In this document: positions 11,222-23,800 of the stretch, piece by piece
How the letters are laid out: each line of letters opens with the position of its first letter
Position numbering within the stretch: position 1 is the stretch's first letter
Origin: Symsagittifera roscoffensis
Taxonomy: Eukaryota; Xenacoelomorpha; Acoela; Convolutidae
DNA: 60,000 nucleotides
Assembly: GCF_963678635.1 (NCBI RefSeq)
Contig: NC_087063.1
Coordinates: forward strand, 26,905,649-26,965,648
Direction of reading: 5' to 3'
Position numbers and translations under genes: made by a program
Notes under the pieces: model-generated
The model's database searches: none
What the model saw: the letters and a program-made list of their open reading frames with translations, nothing else
What the model was told of the DNA's origin: nothing

Positions 11222-12640
11222 TTAGGTGGTTCCTAGTAGAATGTCTCGGAAAAATGCAGCTTTGCATCTTCCCAAGTTTTTCGTCAATGCGTCTGCAGGC
11301 ATGTTTGCTGTTGGTAAAAAAGGTAAGGTCACTTTCTTCTGTTCAACTAACTCTCGAAGGAAGTGTAGTTTTATGGCAAAATGCTTCGTCTTTCCGTGGT
11401 TCATTGAGTGTTTACTAAGGGCAATACAAGCTTGGTTGTCAACGAAAACTTCTAAAGGCCTATTACAAATTATGCCGAAGTCGCTAAGTATGCCCTGTAA
11501 ATGAATTCCTTCTTTTACTGTTTCAACCACAGCATTGTGTTCTGCTTCAGCTGTTGAAGTTGATACACAACGCTGAAGTATGCTAGATCAACTTATTACA
11601 CCTAAGTTGTCACTGAGTTTGAAACAATATCCTGAGGTACTTCTCCAATTGTCTATATTTCCAGCCCAGTCCGCTTTCGAATAGCTAACAAGATTCAAGG
11701 CCTTATCCCTCCTATATACTAAAGGTAAACTTTTTGTTCCTAGCAGATATCTAAGACAATTTTTTGGACTTTTCAATGCTTTTCACCTGGGTTTTACACA
11801 AAAGAACTTAGAAGATTTGCTGCAAAGCAAATGTCGGGTCTACTTGATAAAGCTAGGTAATTTAGACAACCAACAAAACCTCGATAGTCACATTTTTCAA
11901 TATTTTCTTGTTCTATGCTACCTTCTAAAAGACAATCTTCTTTCGTCAGTTTTTCGTTTTCACCAAGAGGGGTTGTTATCGGCTTTGCTCCGGTCATCTT
12001 AAATCTTTATATCAATTTTTCAACATATTTCTCCTGGCTTACCCTATTTTCGTTTCCTGAGTAATCAATTTTCATTCCTAAGAACCATTCAAGATCACTC
12101 ATCTCGCGTATCTCAAATTTTTCAGAGATATTGTTTTCAAACCAGCTACAGAAATTTTTGTCTGCTCCACAAACCACTATATCATCAGCCCACAAGCAAA
12201 TTAAACCTTCTATCTCTCCCTCAACTCTCCTAACAAACAAGCACTCATCAAAAACTGAACTTTGCCTAATACCTCAAGATAGTTTTTAGAGTCCTATGCC
12301 AGTTTCTACCGGACTGCTTCACTCCATAAAGACTTTTCTTCAGAAGACAAACTAAAGGTTTTTCATTTTCATCAAACTTCTAGAACCCTTCAGGTTGCTT
12401 CATACGAATATCTTCATCTAGTTTGGCATTCAAGTATGCAGTTTAAATGTCTAACTGTCTCAACTGATACCCATTTTGAACTGCTAAGCTCAGAACTATT
12501 CTGTTGGTCGACATCTTGGCTGTAGGCGAATACGTTTCGTGAAAATCCCTTCCCTCAACTTGGCTAAAAGCTTTAGAAACAAACCTAGCCTTAAACCTGT
12601 AAACTTCACCATTAGGTCCGTACTTCAAAGCAAAATGCCA
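11222..12640 (-). pseudogene. Copia reverse transcriptase and RNase H
   Basis: RT begins near 12628 with YRFKARFVSKAFSQVEG and DFHETYSPTAKM. The catalytic box reads WADD (12181-12192) where copia elements usually have Y-x-DD. RNase H follows: SYSKADWAG and STSGYCF near 11650, then VDNQACIALSKH and NMPADALTKNLGR before the stop at 11222. Stops near 12440, 12380, 12285 and 11790-11780 break it. Confidence 0.88.
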
Positions 12641-12765
12641 TCTGCTGCCTATAGGCTTCTCTCCTCTAATTCTAACTAGTTCCCAAACTTTGTTTTTTTT
12701 CTAACGAATCAAACTCTTTTTTCATTGCTTCTTGCCAGTCAGGGTCTGTTAAAACTTCCTTAGCA

Positions 12766-13648
12766 CTATTCGGGAACTTCTCCAAAAAATACTACATCAC
12801 CTACTCTTTCTTCTTCATCACTTTCTATCTTTTGCACTTTGAGTTTTACTTCACTCTCAATTCCTATCAGATAACCTTTACTATTTTCCGATTTCCCCAG
12901 GAAAATTCCTCTTTTAGAGTTCTTGCCTAGTTTTTTGCGAAGCTGTTTTTCCACAAAACTATACGCTACACACCCAAAAGTTTTCTCAAAATTAAGGTTG
13001 GGTTTTTCTCCATACATAGACTCGTAGGGTGTTTTGCCTATAGCAGAATGAAAGCACATATTTTTGAGATTAGTAGCCATATTAAGAGCATAAGGCCAAT
13101 AAGTTTGTGATAAATTGGCATCAAAAATCATGCAGTGAGCCGTTGGAATAATTGTTCCCCACACCCTTTCTATCTTTCCGTTCTCTTGAGGGGTAAAAGG
13201 AGCCGATGTTTCCAAACTTTTTTTGTTTCCTACAAACTCGCTTAAAATCTTGACTAATGTACTCTCCTGCCCCATCTGAAACTAAAGTCCGAGGGACTCC
13301 TATGTCTTCTATGAACCTTTCCAACTTTTCTGCTGCCTCATCTCTTGTCTTCATGAAATAAATTTTTAGATATCTAGACAAACTGTCCACAAAACCTGTG
13401 GCATATCTATGTCCATCCTATGCTATTGGGTCGATAGGACCTAAAATATCTGTGTGAACAATATCTAGTGTCCTGGTTGCCCTGGTGTAAGAATCTTTCG
13501 GGACTGGCTTCTTTTTTGCTTTATTCAACTCACAAGTTTCACAATTCTCAATTTTAAAATCACTTATCTTCATGCCTCCAACATGTTGCTCCAAATGACT
13601 TAAATCTTTGTAGTTATTATGACCCATCCTGCAATGCCACTTTTTCAA
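12766..13648 (-). pseudogene. Copia GAG-pre-integrase and integrase
   Basis: 13648-13418 has WHCRMGHNNYKDL and CETCELNKAKKK (His/Cys zinc-binding), then LDIVHTDILGPI with the first catalytic Asp. 13390-13121 gives LVSDGAGEY with the second Asp. A frameshift leads to 13275-12766, with GKIERVWGTI carrying the Glu and the FGCVAYSFV / GIFLGKS C-terminal motifs. Confidence 0.87.
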
Positions 13649-13899
13649 TATGCTAACTACATAACACTCGTCTTTTCTTACAAAAGTGTCCCATAAAAAG
13701 AGACCACTTTCCTCTCTTAATAGGAAAACTGAATCAGTTCCCAGATGAACAAACGAGCTCCTGCTTTCTTCATTTTTGATACACTCAGCAAATTTTCTAA
13801 ATTTTCAGCAACGTACAAAGTATCCTTCAGCTCAATCATCTTAAACTCGCCTTTCTCATCTTTCACTCTGAATCTAACTTCAACTTTCCCTAAGTTTTT

Positions 13900-14060
13900 G
13901 ATTCAGAGAAATTTGCATTGCTAACCAATACTTTGAAGTTCTCATCTAAACTAAGAAATATGTCTCGATCCTTAATCATATTACTGGTAGCTACAGAGTC
14001 TACAACTAAATCCTCGCACGGAGACACTCCACTCAGAAAATTATAATGAGCCTCTGTTTC
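13900..14060 (-). pseudogene. Copia aspartic protease remnant
   Basis: Reads EDLVVDSVATSNMIKD at 14013-13966. The family motif is D-S-G-A-T; here the Gly is Val (codon 13994-13992), so it would be inactive even in frame. Confidence 0.75.
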
Positions 14061-14109
14061 AGCTGCCAGATTCTGCTGTTCACGTTTGTCTTACTAATGA
14101 ACTTTTTCT

Positions 14110-15600
14110 TTGCTGGGCAAAACTTCAAAAGGTTCAACGATTGCCATAACCGAGAATTTGTCTATTTGGTATTCATCCCATCCGTTATTTGATGTAAGCT
14201 CGGCAAATAGCTCAGGGTCGTTTTCGGTTTCTAGACTCTCTGTCTCTATTTCTTCCTGTTGTTCATCCTGTCGTTTTCCTAAACAGTTAACGTTTGTGGA
14301 TCTGGAAACTTTTGCAAAATGGCCTCGTTTGCCACATTTTGAACAAACTCTGTCTTTAGCCGGGCAAGGTTGAAGATGTTTTTGGTTGTATTGGTTGCCG
14401 CATTTATAACATTGTTTTGAAATGTTCGCATTGTTGTTTCTTTGTTGTCCTCTCGTGTTTTGTGTTCCACGTGGGTATGGTCGTCCGCGAAAACAACCCG
14501 ACTTCTTTGTGAGTTTTGATTGTTTGAATAGTTGTATCGACCACCCCGTGTGTTGATATAGTGTTATGGTTCTTGTTTTGATGTAATTTGTCCTCCGAAT
14601 GGGTTTATCTTCATGGTGCTGCTGTGTTCAATTCCTTTTCCCGACTGGATTGCATAATCATATGCTTCTTGTGGAGACCGTGTTTGTGCTAATAGTTCTT
14701 CTGCGATTTATCATTTTTCATGTGTGCTGTAAACATGTCTCTAACCCATTCGTCTTCTCTGTCCCCACAGTCAGCCCACTAGATCTGCATGAAACTGTTC
14801 AATACTCTCCGATTTCTTTTGTTTACGGCAGATAAAGATATATCTTTCGAAGGCTACAATTCTGTTAGTGACAAAAATATCTTCCAACGTTGTCAAAATT
14901 TCTTGTGTGGTCACATTGTGTAGTACCAAACTAGGTATTTTCTGTTGAACCTGTCTTTGGCCTTTGGCTCCCAAACAGAGAAAGAGGTAACTATGGACTC
15001 TTGCGTCTGCTTCATCCCACCTATATGAATTACATAACACTGTTTTCTCCCGGACTTTTAAGACGTGGTTTTCCCAACCAACTCGATTCTCCTGATTGCG
15101 GCCCTCTCGGTTTTTTCTTTGTGTTTTTGTTTCGCCCGTTATTTCAAGTTCATACACAGGTTCTGAGGGTTCGACGAGTGTTAGTCTGGCTCTCAATAAT
15201 TTCCGTATTACAATTCGATCCTTTGCAAATACAGCCATCTTCAGTATAGCTGCCCACTTGGACCATTCTAGTGGTGGTTCGGCAGACGCTCTCTCCCAAA
15301 ATGGGTTAATGTTCAGTGGGTTTTTGGAATATCCTGCTGGCTGCGCAATGTCAAACCGATGGGTATGATGTTCTAATTCTCGAATCTGAATGGATCGATA
15401 AACCGTGATTCTCAGTTGGAGCGATATAAAACAACAAATTAATATACAACATTAATTCAACTCTGAATCGTATTTCAATTAGAGTTCGTCTTCTCTGTCT
15501 ATCAAGGTCAAATGACTGGCCACCTAGGCGTTTAACATAAAACTATAGATAATATAAATAACAAATATATAAAGTTGGTTTGTCGATCCAGGCAGGATGA
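14110..15600 (-). mobile_element. Second gypsy fragment: gag, 5' untranslated region and LTR edge
   Basis: 14110-15020 is about 92% like 6170-7080 by eye. It extends further 5': the gag N-terminus (15238-14771, 155 codons open), untranslated sequence, then LTR-like bases at 15544-15600. The zinc-knuckle region is well kept (QCYKCGNQ, then VCSKCGKRGHFAKV, about 14440-14300). Protease and beyond are absent, replaced by copia. Confidence 0.82.
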
Positions 15601-16059
15601 CAAAGCTAATGGTTTGCGGTTAACAACTATGGTGAAATTGGTCAAATGACTGTAGATCACAATCACACTGACTATTGTCTTTGTCTTTTTATTATTTGAT
15701 TTTCTTAGAATCAAAAAAACTAACCACGAATTGATCTTTCCAAAAATCACTTTCAAAAACTTTTATAAAATTTATCATGGTTTCACTTTCTTCATCTTAA
15801 TTTGATATAAGCTGATTTTTGACAATATAATTTATCATTTTTACGATAGCAAAAACCCACTAAACTCTTTTGTAAATCAAAACTTAAATAATGGGCTTTA
15901 GATTATCAATTTTCACACTGCATATAACATCTCTAAATCAGTTTTATTAAATTTCTGTCAGTGCGATAAGCAAATGATGAACAATAAATTATGCTCAAAA
16001 GTTTAGCGCACATTTTGCAAAATAATTTTTTATAAATTATCAGCTTAATGCAAAACAAT
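15601..16059. other. Spacer between gypsy fragment and segmental duplicate
   Basis: AT-rich with no convincing gene; may include the rest of the gypsy LTR. Confidence 0.4.
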
Positions 16060-17670
16060 AAGCTGATAAATTTAGGTTTTGGCTTTTATAAAATTGTCCA
16101 CCAAAAAATTGTAGCTCCAATTTCACGGCAAAAGCTTGTTTAGAAAACGAGTTTTTCTCATCAACGACTATTTAGTTCCTGCAATGACACGAATATTGGC
16201 CTCAACTTTGGTTGTGTATTTCCATATTTTTCAGACAAGCAAATCTGTCGCAATTTTCTCGACCTTGATCAATATATAAAGTTTCCATCACGCAGAATAA
16301 GTAACTTTCGCAAAATTAACCGCAAAAATTGCTAGTTAAAAATTCGAAAATTGTTTGGAGAAACAAAACAATCCGAGCAACAAATATTTCGTCAATTTCT
16401 GCCAAAAAAAACGGAACAATGACAAAACATTAGGTCGTTCAATCACTCGAAATTGATAATTTCACTGGTTGAACCGATGATGAAAATATTTTTTAAAAAC
16501 AGGAAAAAAACAGGAAAACTAACAGCAGTCTGTTTTACAAACTACTGGGAAGATGAGTTTGATGAATATTCATTATTTACTTTGAAATTTTGAAACGTTT
16601 TACTGTAGTTTAGCTTGCTGAAAAGCAAAATAAAGACAAAAATAAGACTGCTCGCTTCTCAGGACAAAACTTTGAATGCTCCGACTGCCCCACAATCCAC
16701 ATCCACTAAATTTTAATAAAAGAAAAAAATGAAAGTTTATAAATTTTGGACAAAATCAATAAATAAGTGAAAAAATTTGAGTAGCGCATAATTTTATCCA
16801 GAACATGGCCAAATTGGCAAATTTCAAACCCCCAGAATTTTACAAAAAACAAATGGAGGTAAAACATATTTTTACATGTGAACTCAAGAAGCCGACCGAT
16901 ATCTTTAATGGGGTATAAAACATTTTTGTTACAAGAAATTATTTCGATCGGCGAAAATTGACTGAGTAAAAAACCACACCAAGCATAAATATTCCGTTTT
17001 CTCCAAAAGTCGGAGTAATAAAAGATGATACTTATGCTATTCATTTTGTTTGTTAACTTAGACTCCACTTGTCGGGCATATCTGCCCAATTGGAGTGTTT
17101 TCAGTCGCCGGTGATATGCAAAACTTATCATTATAAATGAAGTTTTTCTGACATTACTTGAAAAAAATTTTCAATTTTTTTTTTTGTAAAATATCTTCGC
17201 AAAATTACGAAAACAATTTGATAAACTTTGCGTCTTCTAACGCAATTTTTGCATCAATTAGCGTGTCTTAACTCATTTCGAAACAATTTCTTGCCAATTA
17301 AAGGCCTAATCTTAGACGAATCAGGGCAAAACAATTGGTTCAATCATCACGAGGCCAAACTGTGCACTGGATAGGGGCACAATTTTGTGTCTGTATGTTC
17401 CTGGATTCCAGGGACAAGTACTTAAACATGTCAAAGTTTTGTAAGAATATAAAAGAAATATGAAAGAAATGCTTGTCTAACTGCAAAGCCTCTTGGCACT
17501 TCAATTTTATAGGAAAACTCAATTGAAAATAGTTCTGATTATATAAGCCATGCACGTAATTTCATTTTGCATATCATTTAAAATTATTAGTCTAAAATGT
17601 GAAAAACTAAAACAAATATTATCGTTCCTCATTGTTTGTTTGCTTGTGTTTTTATCCAATCTTCGTTGCT

Positions 17671-17848
17671 TCAATTTGAGAATGAGCGAGTTACACCTGT
17701 CGGAGTGGGCTCGTTCTCGGTGTCTTCTGAAAAATTGTCCGACATCAATCGGACATTTTTTGGGTCGATTACCATGTAGTCGTCATCGTCACTGTCATCG
17801 CCGTCTCCGTCGTCCTCGTTATCATTCGGCTCATGGTCTTCATCCGAG
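17671..17848 (-). CDS. Host gene exon 12 (proximal copy), acidic C-terminus and stop
   Basis: 178 nt from acceptor CACTTTTAG to TGA at 17673-17671. The AG from exon 11 plus the first C gives Ser. Encodes an acidic run (DNEDDGDGDDSDDDD), then YMVIDPKNVRLMSDNFSED, ending RSFSN. It is the terminal exon by in-frame stop. A matching copy of the same length is at 10142-10319. Confidence 0.8.
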
Positions 17849-20800
17849 CTAAAAGTGATAAGAATAAAAAATGGAGAAAATGTGAATTAACAATTTTCAG
17901 AAGAGAAACTTGAAAAGTATCTTAACAGAGCAATTTTTGCATTGATAGATGCATCGTTACTTTATACTTTCTATGGACTTGGCATGAAAAAAGAGATACA
18001 TTATTTGAAGCTCTGAGGGGAAACTATATAGTTGAACCAGGAAGCCATCATAATAAACAACTAAACTGTATCATCGAAAAAACTAAATCAGGAAAAAGAT
18101 CCTACAGGGACTCGAATCCCATACCTGTCATCGTTGCAGAGTGAGTCACTGAAATATAGATCGTCGCCAGTTATTCCTGTGTTGACAGTAGTAAAAGTGT
18201 GATACTCTTTGGAGTAGCTTCCAGCTGTACTATTTTGGTTTGTCGCTCCATGAGGTTCCTGCTGGTAGGAAGGATGGGAGGCCTGGGTCATGTTAGTAGG
18301 TACCGCCTGAAAAGGAAAATGGATTAATGCAAATGATTTATGCGAAATTGTGACGAAACAGGCTGCAAAGCTCGCTAGCAATGATATGGTTGCCGACTAG
18401 AGATCTGCACGCCGCTTTGATTTACACGTGGAGCTCCTGCTCTTAATTCATAGCTTAGAGAAGTTGAAAAAAAAACATTTAACCTGTGTGTTTAATTGAA
18501 CGCCTCAAACTTAAAAAATGGGTTTCAAAAAAGTTTCAGAACCCATCTTTAGTAACTCTAATATGGTTTCCATGGTTTTTTGGCCTTGAGTAGTTTAATT
18601 TAGTTTTCACCTGTCGAAAATTATTGTTAAAAGTTTTTAGAAAAATTAGCTATGCACAAACTTAACTTAGCCAAATGATGGGCTCTTTTCCACCCCCCCA
18701 ATTTCAAACTATCAATTTTCTTAGTTGTCTTACGTGTTATTAAATGTTCTGACTGACATATTAATTTAAGTTCTTACAAAAAACATTATTTTTTCGCTTT
18801 TTTCTTCAAATTATTGCTCTGATGTTGCATGGAAAACAAACAATATGAAAATATTTATATTAAAAAATACTAGAAGTTTCATGAAATTTTCTAAATATAT
18901 TGGAAATTGTTTGAGAATTGTACGACGGCAAGTATCGAGCCATTTTCATAAAAAAGCAAGTGTACCTTAAGCTAGATTTTATGAAGATGATATAACCCCT
19001 GAGTTGGATTTTCTGGTACTGACCTGCTGGTTCGAATTAGCAGTGGAAGATGAGTTGTGTGACTTATTGTGTGGCCCTGCTTGATCTGAGAAGACGGAGC
19101 TGTTCTCGCTCAGGAAGTGGAAGTGGTCTAGTGCTTCAGTCTCCTGTGGGCCGAATCGGCTGAACTCAACGTCGGCTAGAGGAGTCCGCTGCTTCACAGA
19201 CGCCACTCGTACTCTCCCTATAAATGAGTTGAATTAAGATGCTTTTGTTGCGACCACATCATTTAAAAGACGCAAATGAATTATATATAAGCAAGCGTTT
19301 TTTTTTCTGCCAAGCGTGGTATCAAGCGTGGTATCATATTAAAACCTCTCAGCCGGGATTCGGGTTACAAAAAAAAATCGAAAAGCTGTCTCAGCATAGA
19401 GAAAAATGGTCTGAAGTTTTCCGTTATTCAGACTAAACGTCACTAAATTTGCCAATGATACGAAGTCCTGCTTTGTCAATTTAAATGTCCTTTGATTTAA
19501 TCATTATTTAAGCTTTTATATCGCCTCATTAAACTAATTCAATTGCTCTGTACTCTGTAAAAAAAAGATATTTAGTTTTAAAAATTGACGTTTTATTTTG
19601 TCCTGGTCATATCACAAAGAATCTCAAGGCTCATATTTCATGCTCCACATTTGATTCAATTGTCTAAGGATTTTTTGTTAGGGCTTGTTTATGTTTTATG
19701 TTTGGTTTAGAGGAAGAACCGACAGGTCTCTTACCCGACTGCATATGTCGGTTGCACCTGTAGTCAGCTGTCGAACTCGAATCCAAATAGTTCGTGTCGT
19801 CTTCCGAAGATGTCGTCATCTGCTGGTTGTCAATCCACTGCTCTAGATACGCAGTCCGACTGTCCATCACTTGATCTTCATTTTTTGCTGGATCTGATTT
19901 GTTACTCTCGGTTATTTTCTCTGTCGGCTCGCAAGACTCTTGCTGGTCCACTTGACTTTCATTGCAGTGCTTGGACTGCGTGTGGAAATGAGAGTCATTG
20001 CAGCCGATGTTTGATTGGCCGAAATTATGCATATGTGAGTTTGACGATGTAGGTACTGCAACTGGTATTGGTTCATTGAAATTGGGGTTTGCTGGATGAT
20101 AATTTTTGTGATGACCTGGATTTTCTTCAGGGTCGAGAGGAAGATCCGGCACATGCGACACATCTCCAGGATTTTGTATATCCCTCTAAAATTTATAAGC
20201 ATTTGCAAGATTTTAAAACCGGATCTTGTGAAGTCCGCTCTCTTTTAAAATCTTTCAAGGTCAGCGCTCGCTTGTTCACATCAAAGGCGCCTTTTATAAA
20301 CTAGTCTGTCAATTAAAATTTGGTCATTTCTTAGAAATTTTTCAAGAACCGAAGACTACTAACAGGCAGAGTGGCTGTTCGGCCATCTGCATGATCTGCC
20401 GAGTTGTTCTCCACAAGAGTGCTGGATCCACCATTCGTCTCATCAACTCCTCCATCACTCGTTCGATTAGCAGAATGGTTCTGAAAAATATGCTTAAAAC
20501 ACATTCAAAGATTTGATATTTGCCATCAGGCAAAAACCGTTTGGAATTCTAAATTAACTATCTAGCATTTGTAGTGATGAAAAATTCCGCTTACCCAAAT
20601 ATTTCTATTTTTTTTCGAAACGCAGTTGATTTTTTGATAGAATTTGTCCATGTTTTGAAAATTTTCAAAGCACCTTCAAGCTATGAGCGCTAATTAGAAC
20701 CTGGGCTCTGGTTGCTTTAAATTGTTTGCGAGATATTTTCGTCTCGAAAATGTGCCAATAAAAAAGATTTTTTTTTGATTGGTTTGCTAGTTGTTTGAAA

Positions 20801-23800
20801 AGCAGCAAAAGATATTTAAAAAAACCCGTTGAATTATTTAAACACTGACTCACAGTAATACTACATTTAACAACTCACATGGTGCATATTCACGTTTCTC
20901 CTTTGAGCTTCAGGGGTCATTGGCCCCATAGAGGTCACAGGCATAGACTGTCTGGGGTCAATCAGATGGTTGTATCTTGTCGGTGGGTGGTTCCTCAACA
21001 TCCTTGGAGACATTTGGCCGCTTGTAGATGCCGCCTGCTGTGCTGCGACGAAAACCGGATGTTGATGATGATGATGATTGTTTGTGTTCTCGTGAACAGG
21101 ATTTTGTTCACCTTGTAATGCATCTGTGACCACTGGGTTCGAATTGTACTTTGCAGCACTCGATGTATGCTTGCGCAAAAGAGAAGGTATTTTCAATTTC
21201 AATGATTTCTTGTTCTTTATATTAGGATTGTTTTCATGACTTGTTGGAGCATCTTGAGAATTAGATTTTTGAAGTTTAGTTTTTGGCTTAGTTTTATTAA
21301 CGGGAGTTGGTCCTCGCTTAACTGGAATTGAGCTTTGTTTTGGAAGCTTAGATCCCTTGTTCTTTTTCGTCCGCTTTTGGCTATCCTGATTATGATCACT
21401 ATCGCTATCATTTTCTTGTTTCTGAGTTATCGTATTAGACCTCGAACGAGCTTCTTCTTGAGGCGAAGGCTCATTGAAGGTCATGACATCATTTCGGTTG
21501 TCTAAAGAAGGAGATTGGGGCGGTGATGCGTACTTTCGAGCAATTTCTCGGATCCACGGGTCGTGATGTGTCAAAACTCGGTTTAAGTTAACATTATCTT
21601 GGGGAGAATTCGGGCTTCCCTGAAATGGGTTTTGAGCACCTAGGGACATTTGCATATGGCTCATTTGAGAGTTCTGGTTCTGATTCTGGTTTTCATTCTG
21701 ATTTTGATTTTGATGCTGATTTTGGTTTTCGTCTTGAGAAAACTCTCGTCGCTGTGCTGACATCGCGGGGCTTGTCGGATGGTTCGGTGGCAAAGCAGGC
21801 GGCGTCGAATTCTTATTTTTCTGTCTTGAACTAGATCTTCGTCTTCCGAAAGGGCTTTTGATCCCAGATTCTTTTTCAACTTTCAGTTCTTGGTTTGGAG
21901 TATTCTCTGAACTTGCTGATATCGATCGTTGCTGTTGGCTTTGCTTTTTATTGCTACTAAACATCGGAAGGCGCGACTGACGTGCTTTTGACTCTCTCGG
22001 CGATGCAAGAGTTGAACTTCGGTCTGGACTATTTGGAATCTGGTTTTGATGCTGAAGCTGGCTTTGACCCTGTTGACTTTGATTTTGACCTCCATTTGAC
22101 CCTAAAGAGGTCCTGCTATTTGTATGGCTATTAGCTTGAATTGACTTTAATTGGTTTATTTGACCATGAACCGGAGGCGTCAATGGCGCCCTTCTAGGGA
22201 TACGAGGTTTGAATTCGGCGTTGTTATTATTTCTGCTGTTCGGAGAGTTGTAACCCTGAGGACTTGAGTCCTGGAGCGAGTTGCTTCGTCTTGGGATTGC
22301 GGGGTCTTCGTTTTCGAATCCTGACGGAGATGGGATACTAAACGCACTGTTGATCTGCTCTTGAGCAGTCGAGGCACTCGGAGGCATCGGAAGGAACTCA
22401 TACAGCTCCTCTCGAATTACTTTTTCTTTCGGCTCTGGTTGTGAATCAGTCGTAACATATGGTGGCCAATCATAATACGGGTTCGAATTCGCATTCGCAG
22501 TTGCGTTTCCAGAATCTGAGTTCATATTTTGGAAGCTGCTGTTTGGATTGCCGAAGCTTTTATCGGGTTTCAAAGAACTTGGGTTTACTTTTGGGGTTTC
22601 CATTTTTAGTTGAGGTATATGTTTGCTTCTGAAAGTCGAGTCTAATTGCAGATAACTTTGAAGCGGAGGCTTCTTTATAGCTTGTGGGCTCTGAACTATA
22701 TCCATATACACAGGGTTCTCAGCTTCTGTAACTTCCGTGTTTGTTTTTTCAGATTTCCCCTGGTACTGAAATTTTTGAGGGGGTTTCAACTGATTGGGTC
22801 TTGGGATGTTTCCCATTTTCCGATTGTCAAACGCAGATGCAATCTTCCGACTGTTGTTCTCGGCCGAAGTGAGAATGACTCCACTTTCGGCCGAATTAGA
22901 GTGCGAGCTGTTCGAGTGTTCGAGAGTCGGCTTCTCCGAGCGTCTCTGGTTATCAACACTGACACTGGAAGCATCACTTCTGGCTACGTACGTCGCTTCA
23001 TTAATCTTGTCCTCTCCTTTTTCTAGACTTGGCGCAATTTGGTCCAGAACATTGAGGATTTCTTCTAATTGCTAAAAGGAGTGAAATTGAAAATCCGTCC
23101 AACATTTAACAAGAAAGGGAAATGCCAACATACAAGCTATTGAGTTTTTGGTTAAAGTTGGGTTGAGAAATGTTGTCTCACTCTTAAACTGAATTTTATC
23201 GAGTTTATTTTTATCCTCACCCTCACCCTCAAGACGCCCCCCCCCCCCCTCGGGAATTTGACCCCCTGACTACCCAAAGGGTCCCCCCTTTGCTAGCATT
23301 TTAGGATATCCTTTTGTTGTGAGCCATTTTTTGTATCCATTTTTTGTTACCCTAAAATTTTTCTAAAGGAGCATTTGGCGCCGACAAATCTTAACTTGAA
23401 GGGCTAGCGCGCGCCAAAAAACGTATTGTTTTTGGATAAAAATTTCCAAAAAGGGCCTAAAAACGTCTTTTTTGCCTGTTTTTTTTTCAAAATTTTGCTA
23501 GCGGCGCAGAAAATTTTGTTTAAATAGGGTCTTTATTGTTAGTCATTTGGGAATGCTCAGAAAAAATATTTGATCGACCTAAAAAAGGGTCAACAAAGTT
23601 TTCAAAAGATTTTAGGAAAATTTAAAAATCATAATAGGAGATATTTACAAAATGCTATAAATATATACCTAACGGTATCTGCATTTCAAAAGGTTTTTCA
23701 ACATTTTATAGGTTCACGTTTTGTGCCCATGCTCAATAAAATTAACCAATTGTTTTGTCTCCAGAAACACGATTTGCTTTCTAATTTAATCGGTAAGTTA

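Larger units (their letters stand above)
11222..14105 (-). mobile_element. Decayed Ty1/copia retrotransposon pol, minus strand
   Basis: Order reading leftwards is the end of gag (CPAKKK), protease, GAG-pre-integrase, integrase, RT, RNase H, with integrase before RT, the copia order. It ends in a TAG at 11224-11222. At least five frameshifts or stops. No LTRs were recognised. The right end abuts a gypsy gag fragment at about 14110, so the copia 5' half is missing. Confidence 0.9.
16060..18488. repeat. Segmental duplication carrying terminal exons, proximal copy
   Basis: Partner of 8479-10958. This copy adjoins exon 10 through a normal intron, so it is probably the ancestral position. It holds exons 11 and 12 plus about 1.6 kb of 3' flank that includes foldback-family repeat. 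Confidence 0.9.

Noticed and set aside
16706-17131. 141-codon minus-strand ORF
   Set aside because: Lies in repeat-derived 3' flank and is disrupted in the duplicate at 9100-9560, so it is not conserved.
20664-20853. 62-codon minus-strand ORF in intron 7
   Set aside because: Short, AT-rich, not in phase with flanking exons and lacking a usable donor.
20879-23075. Plus-strand ORFs opposite exon 7
   Set aside because: Shadows of the long minus-strand exon, whose phase agrees with both neighbours.
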